Source: G963678095 sp963678095
Lineage (GTDB): Bacteria; Bacillota; Negativicutes; Selenomonadales; Selenomonadaceae
Reading direction: 5' to 3'
DNA: 64,000 bases
NCBI GenBank assembly: GCA_963678095.2
Contig: CAXXXP010000001.1
Location: 248,001 to 312,000, forward strand
Positions 7,868-16,800 of the stretch are shown in pieces (position 1 is the stretch's first letter; each line of letters starts with the position of its first letter). A program made the translations under genes and the position numbers. The notes under the pieces are model-generated. The model made no database searches and was not told the origin of the DNA. It saw nothing but the letters and a program-made list of their open reading frames with translations.

Positions 7868-8260
7868 TTGGCAATTAAAAAAGCAACGCGGTCGAAGAAA
7901 AAAGTCCGCAAAAATATTGAGTTCGGTATTGCTCATATCCGTTCGACCTTCAATAATACAATTGTAACAATTACGGATAAAAGCGGTAATGCATTATCGT
8001 GGGCAAGTGCCGGTGGCCTTGGCTTCAGAGGCTCAAGAAAGAGCACTCCGTTTGCCGCACAGATGGCAGCAGAAGTTGCCGCTAAAGCAGCAATGGAACA
8101 TGGCTTGAAACAGGTCGAAGTATACGTAAAAGGTCCTGGTTCGGGACGTGAAGCAGCGATCCGCTCGCTGCAGGCAACAGGCCTCGAAGTAAACATGATC
8201 AAAGATGTTACTCCGATTCCGCATAACGGATGCCGTCCGCCAAAACGTAGAAGAGTATAA
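7868..8260 (+). CDS. rpsK: 30S ribosomal protein S11
   Basis: Ribosomal protein S11, 130 residues, part of the platform and mRNA exit region. It contains IAHIRSTFNNTIVTITD and the C-terminal DVTPIPHNGCRPPKRRRV. The start is TTG at 7868, with AAAGGAGGGG upstream at normal spacing. No ATG is available at the right place. Confidence 0.97.
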   Translation: MAIKKATRSKKKVRKNIEFGIAHIRSTFNNTIVTITDKSGNALSWASAGGLGFRGSRKSTPFAAQMAAEVAAKAAMEHGLKQVEVYVKGPGSGREAAIRSLQATGLEVNMIKDVTPIPHNGCRPPKRRRV

Positions 8261-8278
8261 TAGGAGGTGCAAAAATAG

Positions 8279-8872
8279 ATGGCAATTGATAGAGTTCCAG
8301 CTCTCAAAAGATGCCGTTCCCTCGGCATTGAACCAGCTGTTGTCGGCTTAGGCAAAGAATCAAAACGTCAGCCGCGCCGTACGAACAGAAAAGTAAGCGA
8401 ATACGGTACACAGCTTAAAGAAAAACAAAAAGCAAAATTCATTTATGGCGTTCTGGAAAAACAGTTCCGCGCATATTATGATAAAGCGAAAAAAATGCAG
8501 GGTGTTACAGGTGAAAACTTGCTCGGACTTCTCGAAAGAAGAATCGATAATGTTGTTTTCCGTCTCGGTCTTGCATCGACTCGCAGACAGGCTCGTCAGC
8601 TTGTTTCCCATGGTCATGTTTTAGTAAATGGCAAACGCCTGGACATTCCGTCTGCTTTGGTAAAAGTAAATGACGTTATCTCCATTAAAGAAAAAAGCCG
8701 TGCAAACGACTTCTTTAAAGGTCTTGCTGAATCCTATGATTCTTTGAGCACACCGGCTTGGATCACTGCAGATACGCAGAACATGAGCGGCACAGTAACA
8801 AGATTTCCTAATCGCGATGAAATCGATGTTCCAGTCGATGAACAGGCGATTGTCGAATTGTACTCCAGATAA
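8279..8872 (+). CDS. rpsD: 30S ribosomal protein S4
   Basis: Ribosomal protein S4, 197 residues, a primary binder of the 16S 5' domain with an S4 RNA-binding domain (RRIDNVVFRLGLASTRRQAR). It lacks the N-terminal zinc cysteine cluster and has only one early cysteine, so it is a C-minus type. TAGGAGGTG precedes the ATG. Position between rpsK and rpoA is standard. Confidence 0.97.
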   Translation: MAIDRVPALKRCRSLGIEPAVVGLGKESKRQPRRTNRKVSEYGTQLKEKQKAKFIYGVLEKQFRAYYDKAKKMQGVTGENLLGLLERRIDNVVFRLGLASTRRQARQLVSHGHVLVNGKRLDIPSALVKVNDVISIKEKSRANDFFKGLAESYDSLSTPAWITADTQNMSGTVTRFPNRDEIDVPVDEQAIVELYSR

Positions 8873-8917
8873 TATGTCTGTGTTTTACAATATAGACATA
8901 GCGTAATTTTTTTACGC
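8873..8917 (+). other. Two tandem hairpins between rpsD and rpoA
   Basis: Two adjacent inverted repeats fill the 69-base gap: TATGTCT (8873-8879) with AGACATA (8894-8900), and GCGTAA (8901-8906) with TTACGC (8912-8917). Neither is followed by a clean U-tract in the gap. They may modulate the ratio of S4 to RNA polymerase alpha or mark RNase processing. The role is inferred. Confidence 0.45.
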
Positions 8918-8941
8918 GTAGAATTGAGGAGGGTATTCCAG

Positions 8942-9901
8942 ATGATCGAAATCGAAAAACCGAAGATTGAGATAGTGGAAATCAGTGAAGATAATCGTTA
9001 CGGTAAATTTGTCTGTGAGCCGCTTGAACGTGGTTATGGTACCACACTTGGCAACAGCCTGCGCCGTATCTTATTATCATCTTTACAGGGTGCTGCAATA
9101 ACCTCCATCAGAATCGACGGAGTTCTCCATGAGTTCTCCACGATTCCTGGTGTTCGAGATGACGTTACGAATATCATTCTGAACTTAAAATCCCTGTGCC
9201 TCAAAATGCACACGGAAGAACCTCGGGTAATCCGCATTGATGTAACCGGAGAAAAGGATGTTACAGCAGCTGATATCATTACTGATCCAGATGTTGAAAT
9301 CCTCAACCCGGAACTGCATATTGCGACCGTTGATGAGACCGGATCGCTTAAGATCGAAATGACGGTTGAACGCGGTCGGGGTTATGTTCCTGCCGATAAG
9401 AACAAGAAGCCAGATCATGTGATTGGCATCATTCCTATCGACTCCATCTTTTCTCCGATTGAGAGAGTCAACTACACGGTAACCGATACGCGTGTGGGCA
9501 ACGTTACAGACTACGACAAGCTCACGCTTGAAGTATGGACCGATGCCTCCATTCGTCCGGAAGAAGCAGTCAGCAAATCTGCCAGCGTTTTGATGGCACA
9601 TTTGAAACTGTTCCAGAACATGGCGGGCCTTCCTGAAGAAGAGGAAGAAGAAGAAGGAACATTTACAGAAGCTCCCAAGAGTGATGCTTCTAAAGTTTTA
9701 GAAATGACTATTGAAGATTTGGATTTATCGGTTCGTTCTTATAACTGCTTGAAGAGAGCCGGCATCAACACGGTTGCCGATCTTGCGCAGAAGAGCGAAG
9801 ACGATATGATGAAAGTGAGAAATCTTGGTCGTAAGTCACTGGAAGAGGTCAAGAAAAAATTGCAGGAACTCGATTTGTCGCTTGTCGAAACTGAAGAATA
9901 G
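8942..9901 (+). CDS. rpoA: DNA-directed RNA polymerase subunit alpha
   Basis: Alpha subunit, 319 residues. The N-terminal domain (about 1-230) directs assembly of the polymerase and contains GYGTTLGNSLRRILLSSLQG. An acidic linker (EEEEEEEGTF region) leads to the C-terminal domain (about 250-319), which contacts UP elements and activators and reads DLDLSVRSYNCLKRAGINTV. GAGGAGGG lies eight bases before the ATG at 8942. An earlier in-frame ATG at 8924 has no ribosome site and is rejected. Confidence 0.98.
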   Translation: MIEIEKPKIEIVEISEDNRYGKFVCEPLERGYGTTLGNSLRRILLSSLQGAAITSIRIDGVLHEFSTIPGVRDDVTNIILNLKSLCLKMHTEEPRVIRIDVTGEKDVTAADIITDPDVEILNPELHIATVDETGSLKIEMTVERGRGYVPADKNKKPDHVIGIIPIDSIFSPIERVNYTVTDTRVGNVTDYDKLTLEVWTDASIRPEEAVSKSASVLMAHLKLFQNMAGLPEEEEEEEGTFTEAPKSDASKVLEMTIEDLDLSVRSYNCLKRAGINTVADLAQKSEDDMMKVRNLGRKSLEEVKKKLQELDLSLVETEE

Positions 9902-9913
9902 GAGAGGGAAATA

Positions 9914-10252
9914 ATGGGCTACAGAAAATTAGGACGTAACTCTAGTGCGCGTAAAGCGTTATTCCGCAGCATTTTAACTTCCTTCTTTAGACATGAACGC
10001 ATTGAAACAACCGAAGCTAAAGCGAAAGAAATCAGCGGTCTCGCTGAACAGATCATCACTTTGGCAAAACGCGGCGACTTAAGTGCCCGTCGTATGGTAA
10101 TTGCGCGTCTCATGGACGAAGAAGTAGCAAGAAAATTGTTTGATGAAATTGCACCGAAATATGCTGAACGTCAGGGTGGATACACTCGTGTACTCAAACT
10201 TGGCAATCGTCGCGGCGATGCTGCGCCGATGGCAATTCTTGAATTAGTGTAA
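9914..10252 (+). CDS. rplQ: 50S ribosomal protein L17
   Basis: Ribosomal protein L17, 112 residues, at the peptide exit side of the 50S subunit. It begins MGYRKLGRNSSARKALFRSI and ends with GGYTRVLKLGNRRGDAAPMA. GGAGAGGG precedes the ATG. It is the last gene of the ribosomal superoperon and is followed by strong hairpins. Confidence 0.98.
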   Translation: MGYRKLGRNSSARKALFRSILTSFFRHERIETTEAKAKEISGLAEQIITLAKRGDLSARRMVIARLMDEEVARKLFDEIAPKYAERQGGYTRVLKLGNRRGDAAPMAILELV

Positions 10253-10275
10253 TTTGTATAAGGCGGCCGTCAGGT

Positions 10276-10326
10276 CGCCTTATTAGGTAAGCGAAAAGAC
10301 TGGCTTTTCGTTTACCTGATAAGGCG
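10276..10326 (+). other. Large hairpin after rplQ with a competing pairing
   Basis: Arms 10276-10298 and 10304-10326 form 23 consecutive base pairs (two G-U) around the 5-base loop ACTGG. The 5' base of this stem (CGCCTT) could instead pair with AAGGCG at 10260-10265, so two exclusive folds are possible. No U-tract follows. It is probably a 3'-end stabiliser or processing site of the ribosomal mRNA. Confidence 0.6.
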
Positions 10327-10356
10327 ATTGTGTTGACAATTAAAATCAAGTATAAT

Positions 10357-10385
10357 AAGAGCTGTTGAAAAGCAGCTCTTTTTTT
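10357..10385 (+). terminator. Intrinsic terminator after the ribosomal superoperon
   Basis: AAGAGCTG and CAGCTCTT pair around an 8-base loop and are followed by a run of T. This ends the alpha-operon transcript just upstream of ecfA1. A TATAAT lies directly before it (10351-10356), but the nearest TTGACA is only 12 bases upstream of that, so it is not counted as a promoter. Confidence 0.75.
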
Positions 10386-10435
10386 GTGAGGGCTTCTTTA
10401 AAAGCCTAGGATGAGCTGAAACGGAGGGCAGAAAA

Positions 10436-11266
10436 TTGGAATTTATTGAACTTAAAGATATGAGCCATGTATATTATTCCGGGACGGAGAATGAGTACAG
10501 GGCCCTTGATCAGATAAATCTATCCGTACGGCAGGGAGAGTTTGTCGCGGTGATTGGCACAAATGGCTCGGGAAAATCGACTTTGGCTAAGCATTTGAAT
10601 GCAATTTTGCTGCCGTCAGCAGGCAGCTGTCTGATTCGTGGTATGGATACGCGCGAGGAGGATAGTCTTTGGCAGATTCGCCAGGAGGTCGGGATGGTAT
10701 TTCAAAATCCTGACAATCAGATCATTGCGGCTGTGGTTGAAGAAGATGTGGCCTTTGGCGTGGAAAATCTCGGGGTCGAGCCAGCACAAATCAGAATCCG
10801 GGTTATGGAAGCTTTACGGGCCGTTGGTATGGAGCATTATCGCAAGTTTGCGCCGCACCTTCTATCCGGTGGGCAGAAGCAGCGGATTGCCATTGCTGGA
10901 GCACTGGCAATGCAGACAAAATGCCTGGTACTTGATGAACCGACGGCAATGCTTGATCCTAGTGGACGCCGCGAGGTTTTATCAACGGTCAAAAAACTGC
11001 ATGAGGAATGCGGCATTACGGTTGTTTACATCACGCATTTCATGGAGGAAGCGGTAAAAGCTGACCGGGTTGTGGTGATGGAAAAGGGCAAAATCTGTTT
11101 CGAGGGCACACCGGCTACCGTTTTTACCCAGGTTGAACGACTGGAAAAGCTGGGCTTGGATGTGCCCCTGGCGGCAAAGGTCGCTGACCGTCTGCGGCGA
11201 AAGGGATTGAAACTTCCAGCAGAAATTCTGACTGATGAGGACTTGGCGGTGGCATTATGTCGATAG
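10436..11266 (+). CDS. ecfA1: Energy-coupling factor transporter ATPase EcfA1
   Basis: First ATPase of the ECF module that powers uptake of vitamins and metals through interchangeable S components. It has 276 residues with Walker A GTNGSGKST (41-49), Q-loop MVFQNPDNQ (Q90), signature LSGGQKQR (143-150) and Walker B CLVLDEPT. The NPDNQ Q-loop marks the EcfA1 type. The start is TTG at 10436 with GGAGGG upstream. Its 3' end overlaps ecfA2 by 10 bases. No S component is encoded nearby, which suggests a shared (group II) module. Confidence 0.93.
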   Translation: MEFIELKDMSHVYYSGTENEYRALDQINLSVRQGEFVAVIGTNGSGKSTLAKHLNAILLPSAGSCLIRGMDTREEDSLWQIRQEVGMVFQNPDNQIIAAVVEEDVAFGVENLGVEPAQIRIRVMEALRAVGMEHYRKFAPHLLSGGQKQRIAIAGALAMQTKCLVLDEPTAMLDPSGRREVLSTVKKLHEECGITVVYITHFMEEAVKADRVVVMEKGKICFEGTPATVFTQVERLEKLGLDVPLAAKVADRLRRKGLKLPAEILTDEDLAVALCR

Positions 11267-12120
11267 AACTAAGAAATGTAACCTATACCTATATGCCACG
11301 GACACCGTTTGAACGCACGGCGCTGCATGAAGTGTCAATCTGCATCAAGAAGGAAGAGTTTACGGCCATTGTCGGGCATACAGGCTCGGGAAAATCAACG
11401 CTGGTGCAGCATCTAAATGGGCTGCTCCTGCCTACGAATGGGCAAGTATTTGTTGAAGGAACCGACATCAATAAAAAGGATCCAGCAGCACTGGCCGCAA
11501 AACGGCGGGTGGGCATGGTATTCCAGTATCCTGAACATCAGCTGTTTGAAGAGTCCGTATATAAGGACATTGCCTTTGGACCGCGCAATATGGAGCTGGC
11601 AGAAGAAGAAGTTGAGCGCCGGGTCAGAAAGGCGATGGAGTTTGTCAATCTCGATTATGAAGAATATAAAGAGCATTCGCCATTCCAGCTCAGCGGCGGG
11701 CAGATGCGCCGGGTTGCCATTGCCGGGGTCATTGCTTTGCAACCGGACTACCTGGTGCTTGATGAGCCGACGGCGGGGCTTGATCCGCGGGGGCATAAAG
11801 ATCTGCTGGCAAAACTATCCCAGCTGCATAAGCAGGAAAAAATCGGGATCGTGCTCGTATCACATAATATGGATGATGTAGCTCGGCTGGCTGACCGGGT
11901 GATTTTGCTCAATCAGTCCCGGGTGGTGATCGATGGCAGTGCTAAAACGGCTTTTTGCGAGACGAAAAAAATTCGTGCGGCCGGACTTGATATCCCGCAG
12001 GTGACCGCCATGCTGCAGACGATCAGCAAGCAGGGGTTAGCGGTGGAGACGGATGTATTTCAGTTTGATGAAGCTGTAGAAGCTATTTTTCAGGCAGTAA
12101 AGGGGGCAAAGTCATGCTGA
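11257..12120 (+). CDS. ecfA2: Energy-coupling factor transporter ATPase EcfA2
   Basis: Second ATPase of the ECF module, 287 residues, expected to heterodimerise with EcfA1. Walker A is GHTGSGKST (40-48), the Q-loop is VFQYPEHQLFEE, the signature is LSGGQMRRVAIAG and Walker B is YLVLDEPTAGLDP. The YPEHQLF motif is typical of EcfA2. It overlaps both neighbours (ecfA1 by 10 bases, ecfT by 7), indicating a single translationally coupled unit. Confidence 0.93.
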   Translation: MSIELRNVTYTYMPRTPFERTALHEVSICIKKEEFTAIVGHTGSGKSTLVQHLNGLLLPTNGQVFVEGTDINKKDPAALAAKRRVGMVFQYPEHQLFEESVYKDIAFGPRNMELAEEEVERRVRKAMEFVNLDYEEYKEHSPFQLSGGQMRRVAIAGVIALQPDYLVLDEPTAGLDPRGHKDLLAKLSQLHKQEKIGIVLVSHNMDDVARLADRVILLNQSRVVIDGSAKTAFCETKKIRAAGLDIPQVTAMLQTISKQGLAVETDVFQFDEAVEAIFQAVKGAKSC

Positions 12121-12917
12121 GTGATATAACCATAGGCCAGTATTTTCCGGGGGCATCGATTTTGCATCGGCTGGACCCACGGTCGAAAATTATCCTGCTC
12201 GGAATTTTCATCCTTGCGGTCTTTGTCTTTAATACCCCGGCTACCTATGCCCTGTTGTGTGGATTTACCCTGCTGCTGATAGCGATATCAAAATTATCCT
12301 GGCGGATGATGCTCAAATCGATAAAACCGCTGTGGTGGATTATTCTGTTTACCTTTTTAATACATCTTTGTAGCACGCCGGGCAGTGAATTTGCCAAGGT
12401 GTGGCTGTTTTCCCTGACATGGGAGGGACTGCAGCAGGGAATCTTTATTTCTGTGCGATTGATCCTGTTGATTTTATTGTCCTCTCTGCTGACCTTTACG
12501 ACATCGCCGCTGGCGCTTACCGACGCGCTGGAACTTCTGCTGGGACCGTTTAAGCGCTTTGGCTTGCCGGCTCATGAACTGGCAATGATGATGACGATTG
12601 CCCTGCGCTTCATTCCAACCTTGATTGAGGAAACCGATAAGATCATGAAGGCGCAAAAATCACGCGGGGCAGACTTTTCCTCCGGTAGTCTGATCCGCCG
12701 GATCAAATGCCTGATTCCGATTCTGGTGCCATTGTTCATCAGTGCCTTTCGGCGAGCCGATGAGCTGGCAATGGCGATGGAGGCGCGTTGTTATCGCGGC
12801 GGCATTGGCCGGACCAGAATGAAGGTGCTGAAAATCGGCCGAATTGATTATTTGGCATATGCATTTGTCCTCTTGTTTGGCACGGGACTGAGTATTCTTA
12901 AGATAAGCGGGTTGTGA
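12114..12917 (+). CDS. ecfT: Energy-coupling factor transporter transmembrane protein EcfT
   Basis: Membrane coupling subunit, 267 residues with several hydrophobic segments. Two coupling-helix Ala-Arg-Gly-type motifs are visible as KSRGADFSSGS and EARCYRGG, which dock into EcfA1 and EcfA2. The N-terminus has GQYFPGASILHRLDPRSKI, typical of EcfT. AAAGGGGG lies just upstream of the ATG inside ecfA2. It is followed one base later by truA. Confidence 0.92.
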   Translation: MLSDITIGQYFPGASILHRLDPRSKIILLGIFILAVFVFNTPATYALLCGFTLLLIAISKLSWRMMLKSIKPLWWIILFTFLIHLCSTPGSEFAKVWLFSLTWEGLQQGIFISVRLILLILLSSLLTFTTSPLALTDALELLLGPFKRFGLPAHELAMMMTIALRFIPTLIEETDKIMKAQKSRGADFSSGSLIRRIKCLIPILVPLFISAFRRADELAMAMEARCYRGGIGRTRMKVLKIGRIDYLAYAFVLLFGTGLSILKISGL

Positions 12918-12918
12918 G

Positions 12919-13689
12919 ATGAAACCAGAACATAAGGAATTAATGAAACAGCGAAAACGAAATATCAAACTGACGATTTCCTACGATGGTGGTCGTTATC
13001 ATGGGTTTCAGCGACAGCGCAATGTGACGGCTGTACAGAATGTCCTGGAAGACAAGCTGGGAACTATTTTTGGTGATAGCATTGAAATGGCAGCTTCCGG
13101 CAGAACCGATGCCGGGGTTCATGCCTATGGACAAGTTGTGAATTTTTTTACGGACGGAATGATTCCATTGGACCGGGTGCTATGCGCTGCCAACAGCCTG
13201 CTGCCGGAGGATATCCGCGTAGTCAAAGCCGAGGAAGCAGACCGCGATTTTAGTGCTCGGCATAGTGCCAAAAGTAAGATCTATATATACAAAATTCAGC
13301 AGGGGGCGGTACTGGATCCGTTCAGTCGCTACTACAGCTGGCATATCCGCAACTGCCTTGATCTGGAGGCTATGAGGGCGGCGCTGAAGCATATCGAGGG
13401 ACAACATGATTTCTCCTCTTTTCAGGCTGCCGGCAGTGTGCCGATGCTGCCGGTGCGGACGCTGTATGAGGCCAGTGTTAAGCAGGAGGGCGACCGAATT
13501 GAATTTTGTTTCTGGGGCAATGGTTTTCTGTATCACATGGCCCGGAATCTGGTTGGAACCTTGGTCAATGTAGGGCGAGGCAAAATTACGCCGCTCGAGT
13601 TTCGGGGGATTCTTGAAGCCAAGGATCGCCATCGTGCCGGAGCCACGGCGCCGGCGCAGGGGCTTTATCTACTACAGGTAAATTATTGA
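12919..13689 (+). CDS. truA: tRNA pseudouridine(38-40) synthase TruA
   Basis: TruA, 256 residues, isomerises uridines 38-40 in the anticodon arm of many tRNAs. The catalytic aspartate is D64 in GRTDAGVHA, and the family blocks ISYDGGRYHGFQRQ and FLYHMARNLVGTLVNVG are present. The ATG at 12919 was kept because it abuts the ecfT stop. An ATG at 12943, with AAGGAA upstream, gives a more usual family length and may be the true start. The ecf-truA linkage is widespread in Firmicutes. Confidence 0.94.
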   Translation: MKPEHKELMKQRKRNIKLTISYDGGRYHGFQRQRNVTAVQNVLEDKLGTIFGDSIEMAASGRTDAGVHAYGQVVNFFTDGMIPLDRVLCAANSLLPEDIRVVKAEEADRDFSARHSAKSKIYIYKIQQGAVLDPFSRYYSWHIRNCLDLEAMRAALKHIEGQHDFSSFQAAGSVPMLPVRTLYEASVKQEGDRIEFCFWGNGFLYHMARNLVGTLVNVGRGKITPLEFRGILEAKDRHRAGATAPAQGLYLLQVNY

Positions 13690-13694
13690 TAGGA

Positions 13695-13725
13695 AAGAAT
13701 GCTGTTTAGACGGCATTCTTTTTTT
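13695..13725 (+). terminator. Intrinsic terminator after truA
   Basis: AAGAATGC and GCATTCTT pair around a 10-base loop and are followed by a T-run. It separates the ecf-truA unit from the large activase gene. Confidence 0.8.
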
Positions 13726-13830
13726 GTGCAAAGATAGCGAACATAAACTGAATTTTGAATGAAAATAGCAGGTTTTTTTCGTGATTTGTAGAAAATAAAT
13801 AGGAGTAATGTTTACATATTGCAGAATGTG

Positions 13831-13862
13831 AGAACATTTTGCCAGATTACAAGACATGTTCT
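13831..13862. repeat. Inverted repeat upstream of the activase-like gene
   Basis: AGAACAT (13831-13837) and ATGTTCT (13856-13862) form a 7-bp inverted repeat with an 18-base spacer, ending about 20 bases before the start codon. It could be an operator or a leader hairpin. A clear sigma-A promoter was not found in the 13726-13882 gap. Confidence 0.35.
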
Positions 13863-13882
13863 GCTTTTAGGTGGTGAAGACA

Positions 13883-16800
13883 ATGAAATCATTATTGAGA
13901 GTTGGCGTGGATATTGGATCAACAACGATAAAAATTGTTGTTTTGGACAAGGAAAACAAGCTGCTATATAAGAAGTATCTGCGTCATTTTTCCGAGATTA
14001 AAACTTCTCTGCAGGAAAATCTTACAGCTTTAAAACATATTGTTGGTGGGCAGGGATTTTCCTTTGCGGTTACGGGTTCTGCCGGAATGGGCATTGCACA
14101 GCGATTCAAGCTGCCGTTTGTCCAGGAAGTCATTGCCTGTGCGGCAGCAGTAAAAAAATTTATTCCCCAGACGGATACGGCAGTTGAACTCGGCGGAGAA
14201 GATGCAAAAATTACATATTTTGGCGCTGCTCCTGAGCAGCGCATGAACGGAGTCTGCGCCGGTGGAACCGGAGCGTTTATTGATCATATGGCTTCCTTGC
14301 TTGATACAGATGCAGCAGGGCTCAATGAGCTGGCAGCAAGGGGCAGTCAGATTTATACGATCGCTTCGCGCTGCGGCGTTTTCGCCAAGACGGATATTCA
14401 ATCGCTGATGAATGACGGGGCGGCCAAGGAAGACATTGCGCTTTCTGTTCTGCAGGCGGTAGTGAATCAGACCATCGGTAATTTGGCGCAGGGTCGTCCA
14501 ATTGAGGGTAACGTGGCCTTTTTAGGGGGACCGCTGTATTTTTTGCCGGAACTGAAGCAGCGTTTTATTGAAACGCTAGCGCTGACGCCGCCGCAGGTCG
14601 TAGCAGTCGCTGATGGCTGCTATTTTGTGGCTCTGGGGGCTGCGCTGGCTGAGGATGCCCAAAGCATGGATTATGCTGCCATTGAAACCTCTTTGTCACA
14701 GAGCGGAGCGGAGATAGAACTGGATTCGACAGCGCCCTTTATACTGTTTGCCGATCAGGCCGAATATGATGGGTTTCAGCTTCGTCATGCCAAAGACCAG
14801 GTAAAGCGGGGAAAGTTGAGTTCTTATACCGGGAAAATATATCTGGGCATCGATGCCGGATCAACGACGACAAAAATCATCGCGATGGGAGAAGAAAAAC
14901 AGGTGCTGTATTCCTCCTATGGCAGTAATCAGGGATCGCCGCTTGATACCGTTATTCGTGAGCTGCGCGAGTTTTATGCGGGGATGAATGCGGCGGCAAA
15001 AATAGCCAGTGCCGGTACGACTGGTTACGGTGAGGCGATTATTAAGGCGGCTATTCATGCTGACTTTGGCGAAGTAGAAACCTTTGCCCATTTGCGTGCG
15101 GCGCAGGAGTTTTGTCCAGAGGTATCCTTTGTCCTCGACATTGGCGGGCAGGATATGAAGTGCTTTTTTGTCAAAGATGGTGTGATCAGCCAGATTACGC
15201 TTAATGAAGCCTGCTCAGCCGGGTGCGGTTCTTTTATTGAGAATTTTGCGCAGGGCCTTAACATGTCGGCTGGTGAATTTGCTGCCAGAGGAATGGAGGC
15301 AAAATCGCCGGTTGACCTTGGCACCCGCTGTACGGTATTCATGAATTCAAAGGTAAAGCAGGCCCAAAAGGACGGAGCTTCTGTCAGCGATATTTCAGCG
15401 GGAATAGCGCTTTCGGTGATAAAAAATGCATTGTTCAAGGTCATTCAGATTAAAGATGTCAGTGAAATGGGGGAGCATATCGTCGTTCAGGGAGGGACCT
15501 TTTACAATGATGCGGTGCTGCGCTCCATGGAACTTTTGCTAAACCGACAGGTCGTTCGTCCTGATATTGCCGGGCTGATGGGGGCTTATGGAATGGCCCT
15601 TCTGGCCAGGGAACGAGCAGGGAAAGAATCTTCTGTTTTGCCTCCAGCGGGACTTATCAATTTTTCGGTGCAGACTACCTCACGGCGTTGCAAAGGCTGT
15701 GGTAACCAGTGCTTGCTGACGACGCAGCATTTTCCGGATGGGGAAACCTATCGTACAGGAAACCGCTGTGAACGGGGCCTGGGGAAGACGGGTTCTAAAG
15801 AAGACACGCTAAATATTTATCAGTATAAATATGAACGGCTGTTTTCATATTATCAGCCGCTAGTGCAGGCAAGGCGCGGCCGGATTGGACTGCCGCGGGT
15901 GCTCAACATGTATGAGGATTATCCGTTCTGGTTCACTTTTTTGACAGAGCTTGGCTATGAGGTTGTATTGTCGGGAAAATCCTCGGCAGCGCTCTACTAT
16001 AAAGGTATGGCGACGGTTCCCTCCGATTCTCTTTGCTATCCGGCTAAGCTCGTGCACGGGCACATTATGGATCTGGTAGAAAAGGGACTGAAGAAAATTT
16101 TTTATCCCTGTATTCCCTATAATATAGCCGATGATTTTAACCGGTCAGATAACCATTACAATTGTCCGGTTGTCGCATCCTATGCCGAAAACATCCGGGC
16201 CAACATGGATATCCTGCGGCAGCAGGAGATCCAGTTTATGCAACCTTTTTTGCCGCTCAATAACAAAAAGCGCTTGATTGAGCGTCTGACAGAAGAATTC
16301 TCCCCTGAGGATGCGGCAAGATCCGAGATTGCTGCAGCTGTCGAAGCGGCTTATCTTGCCCTTGATGCATATAAACAAGATGTTCGCGACTATGGGGCGA
16401 AGATCATTGCCCGGATTGAACGCGAACAGCGTCCGGCTATTTTGCTTGCTGGCCGTCCCTACCATATTGATCCGGAGATCAATCATGGCATACCAGAAAT
16501 GATCCAGTCCTATGGATTGGCCGTCCTGTCGGAGGATGTCGTCTATCATCTGCCGGTCAGCGAAGAAAAGCTTGAAATCGTCAACCAGTGGAGCTACCAT
16601 GCCCGGCTTTATCATGCCGCCAGCTATGTTGCAGCCCATGACAATCTGACGTTGATTCAGCTCAGTTCTTTTGGCTGTGGTCTTGATGCGATAACGATCG
16701 GTCAGGTCAAGGAGATTTTAGAGGCACATCAGCGTATTTATACGATGATCAAACTTGATGAGGTCAGTAATCTGGGGGCAGCAAGAATCCGATTGCGTTC

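Noticed and set aside
10333..10356. TTGACA and TATAAT upstream of ecfA1 as a promoter
   Set aside because: The spacing is only 12 bases and the -10 abuts a terminator stem, so it is unlikely to work as a sigma-A promoter.
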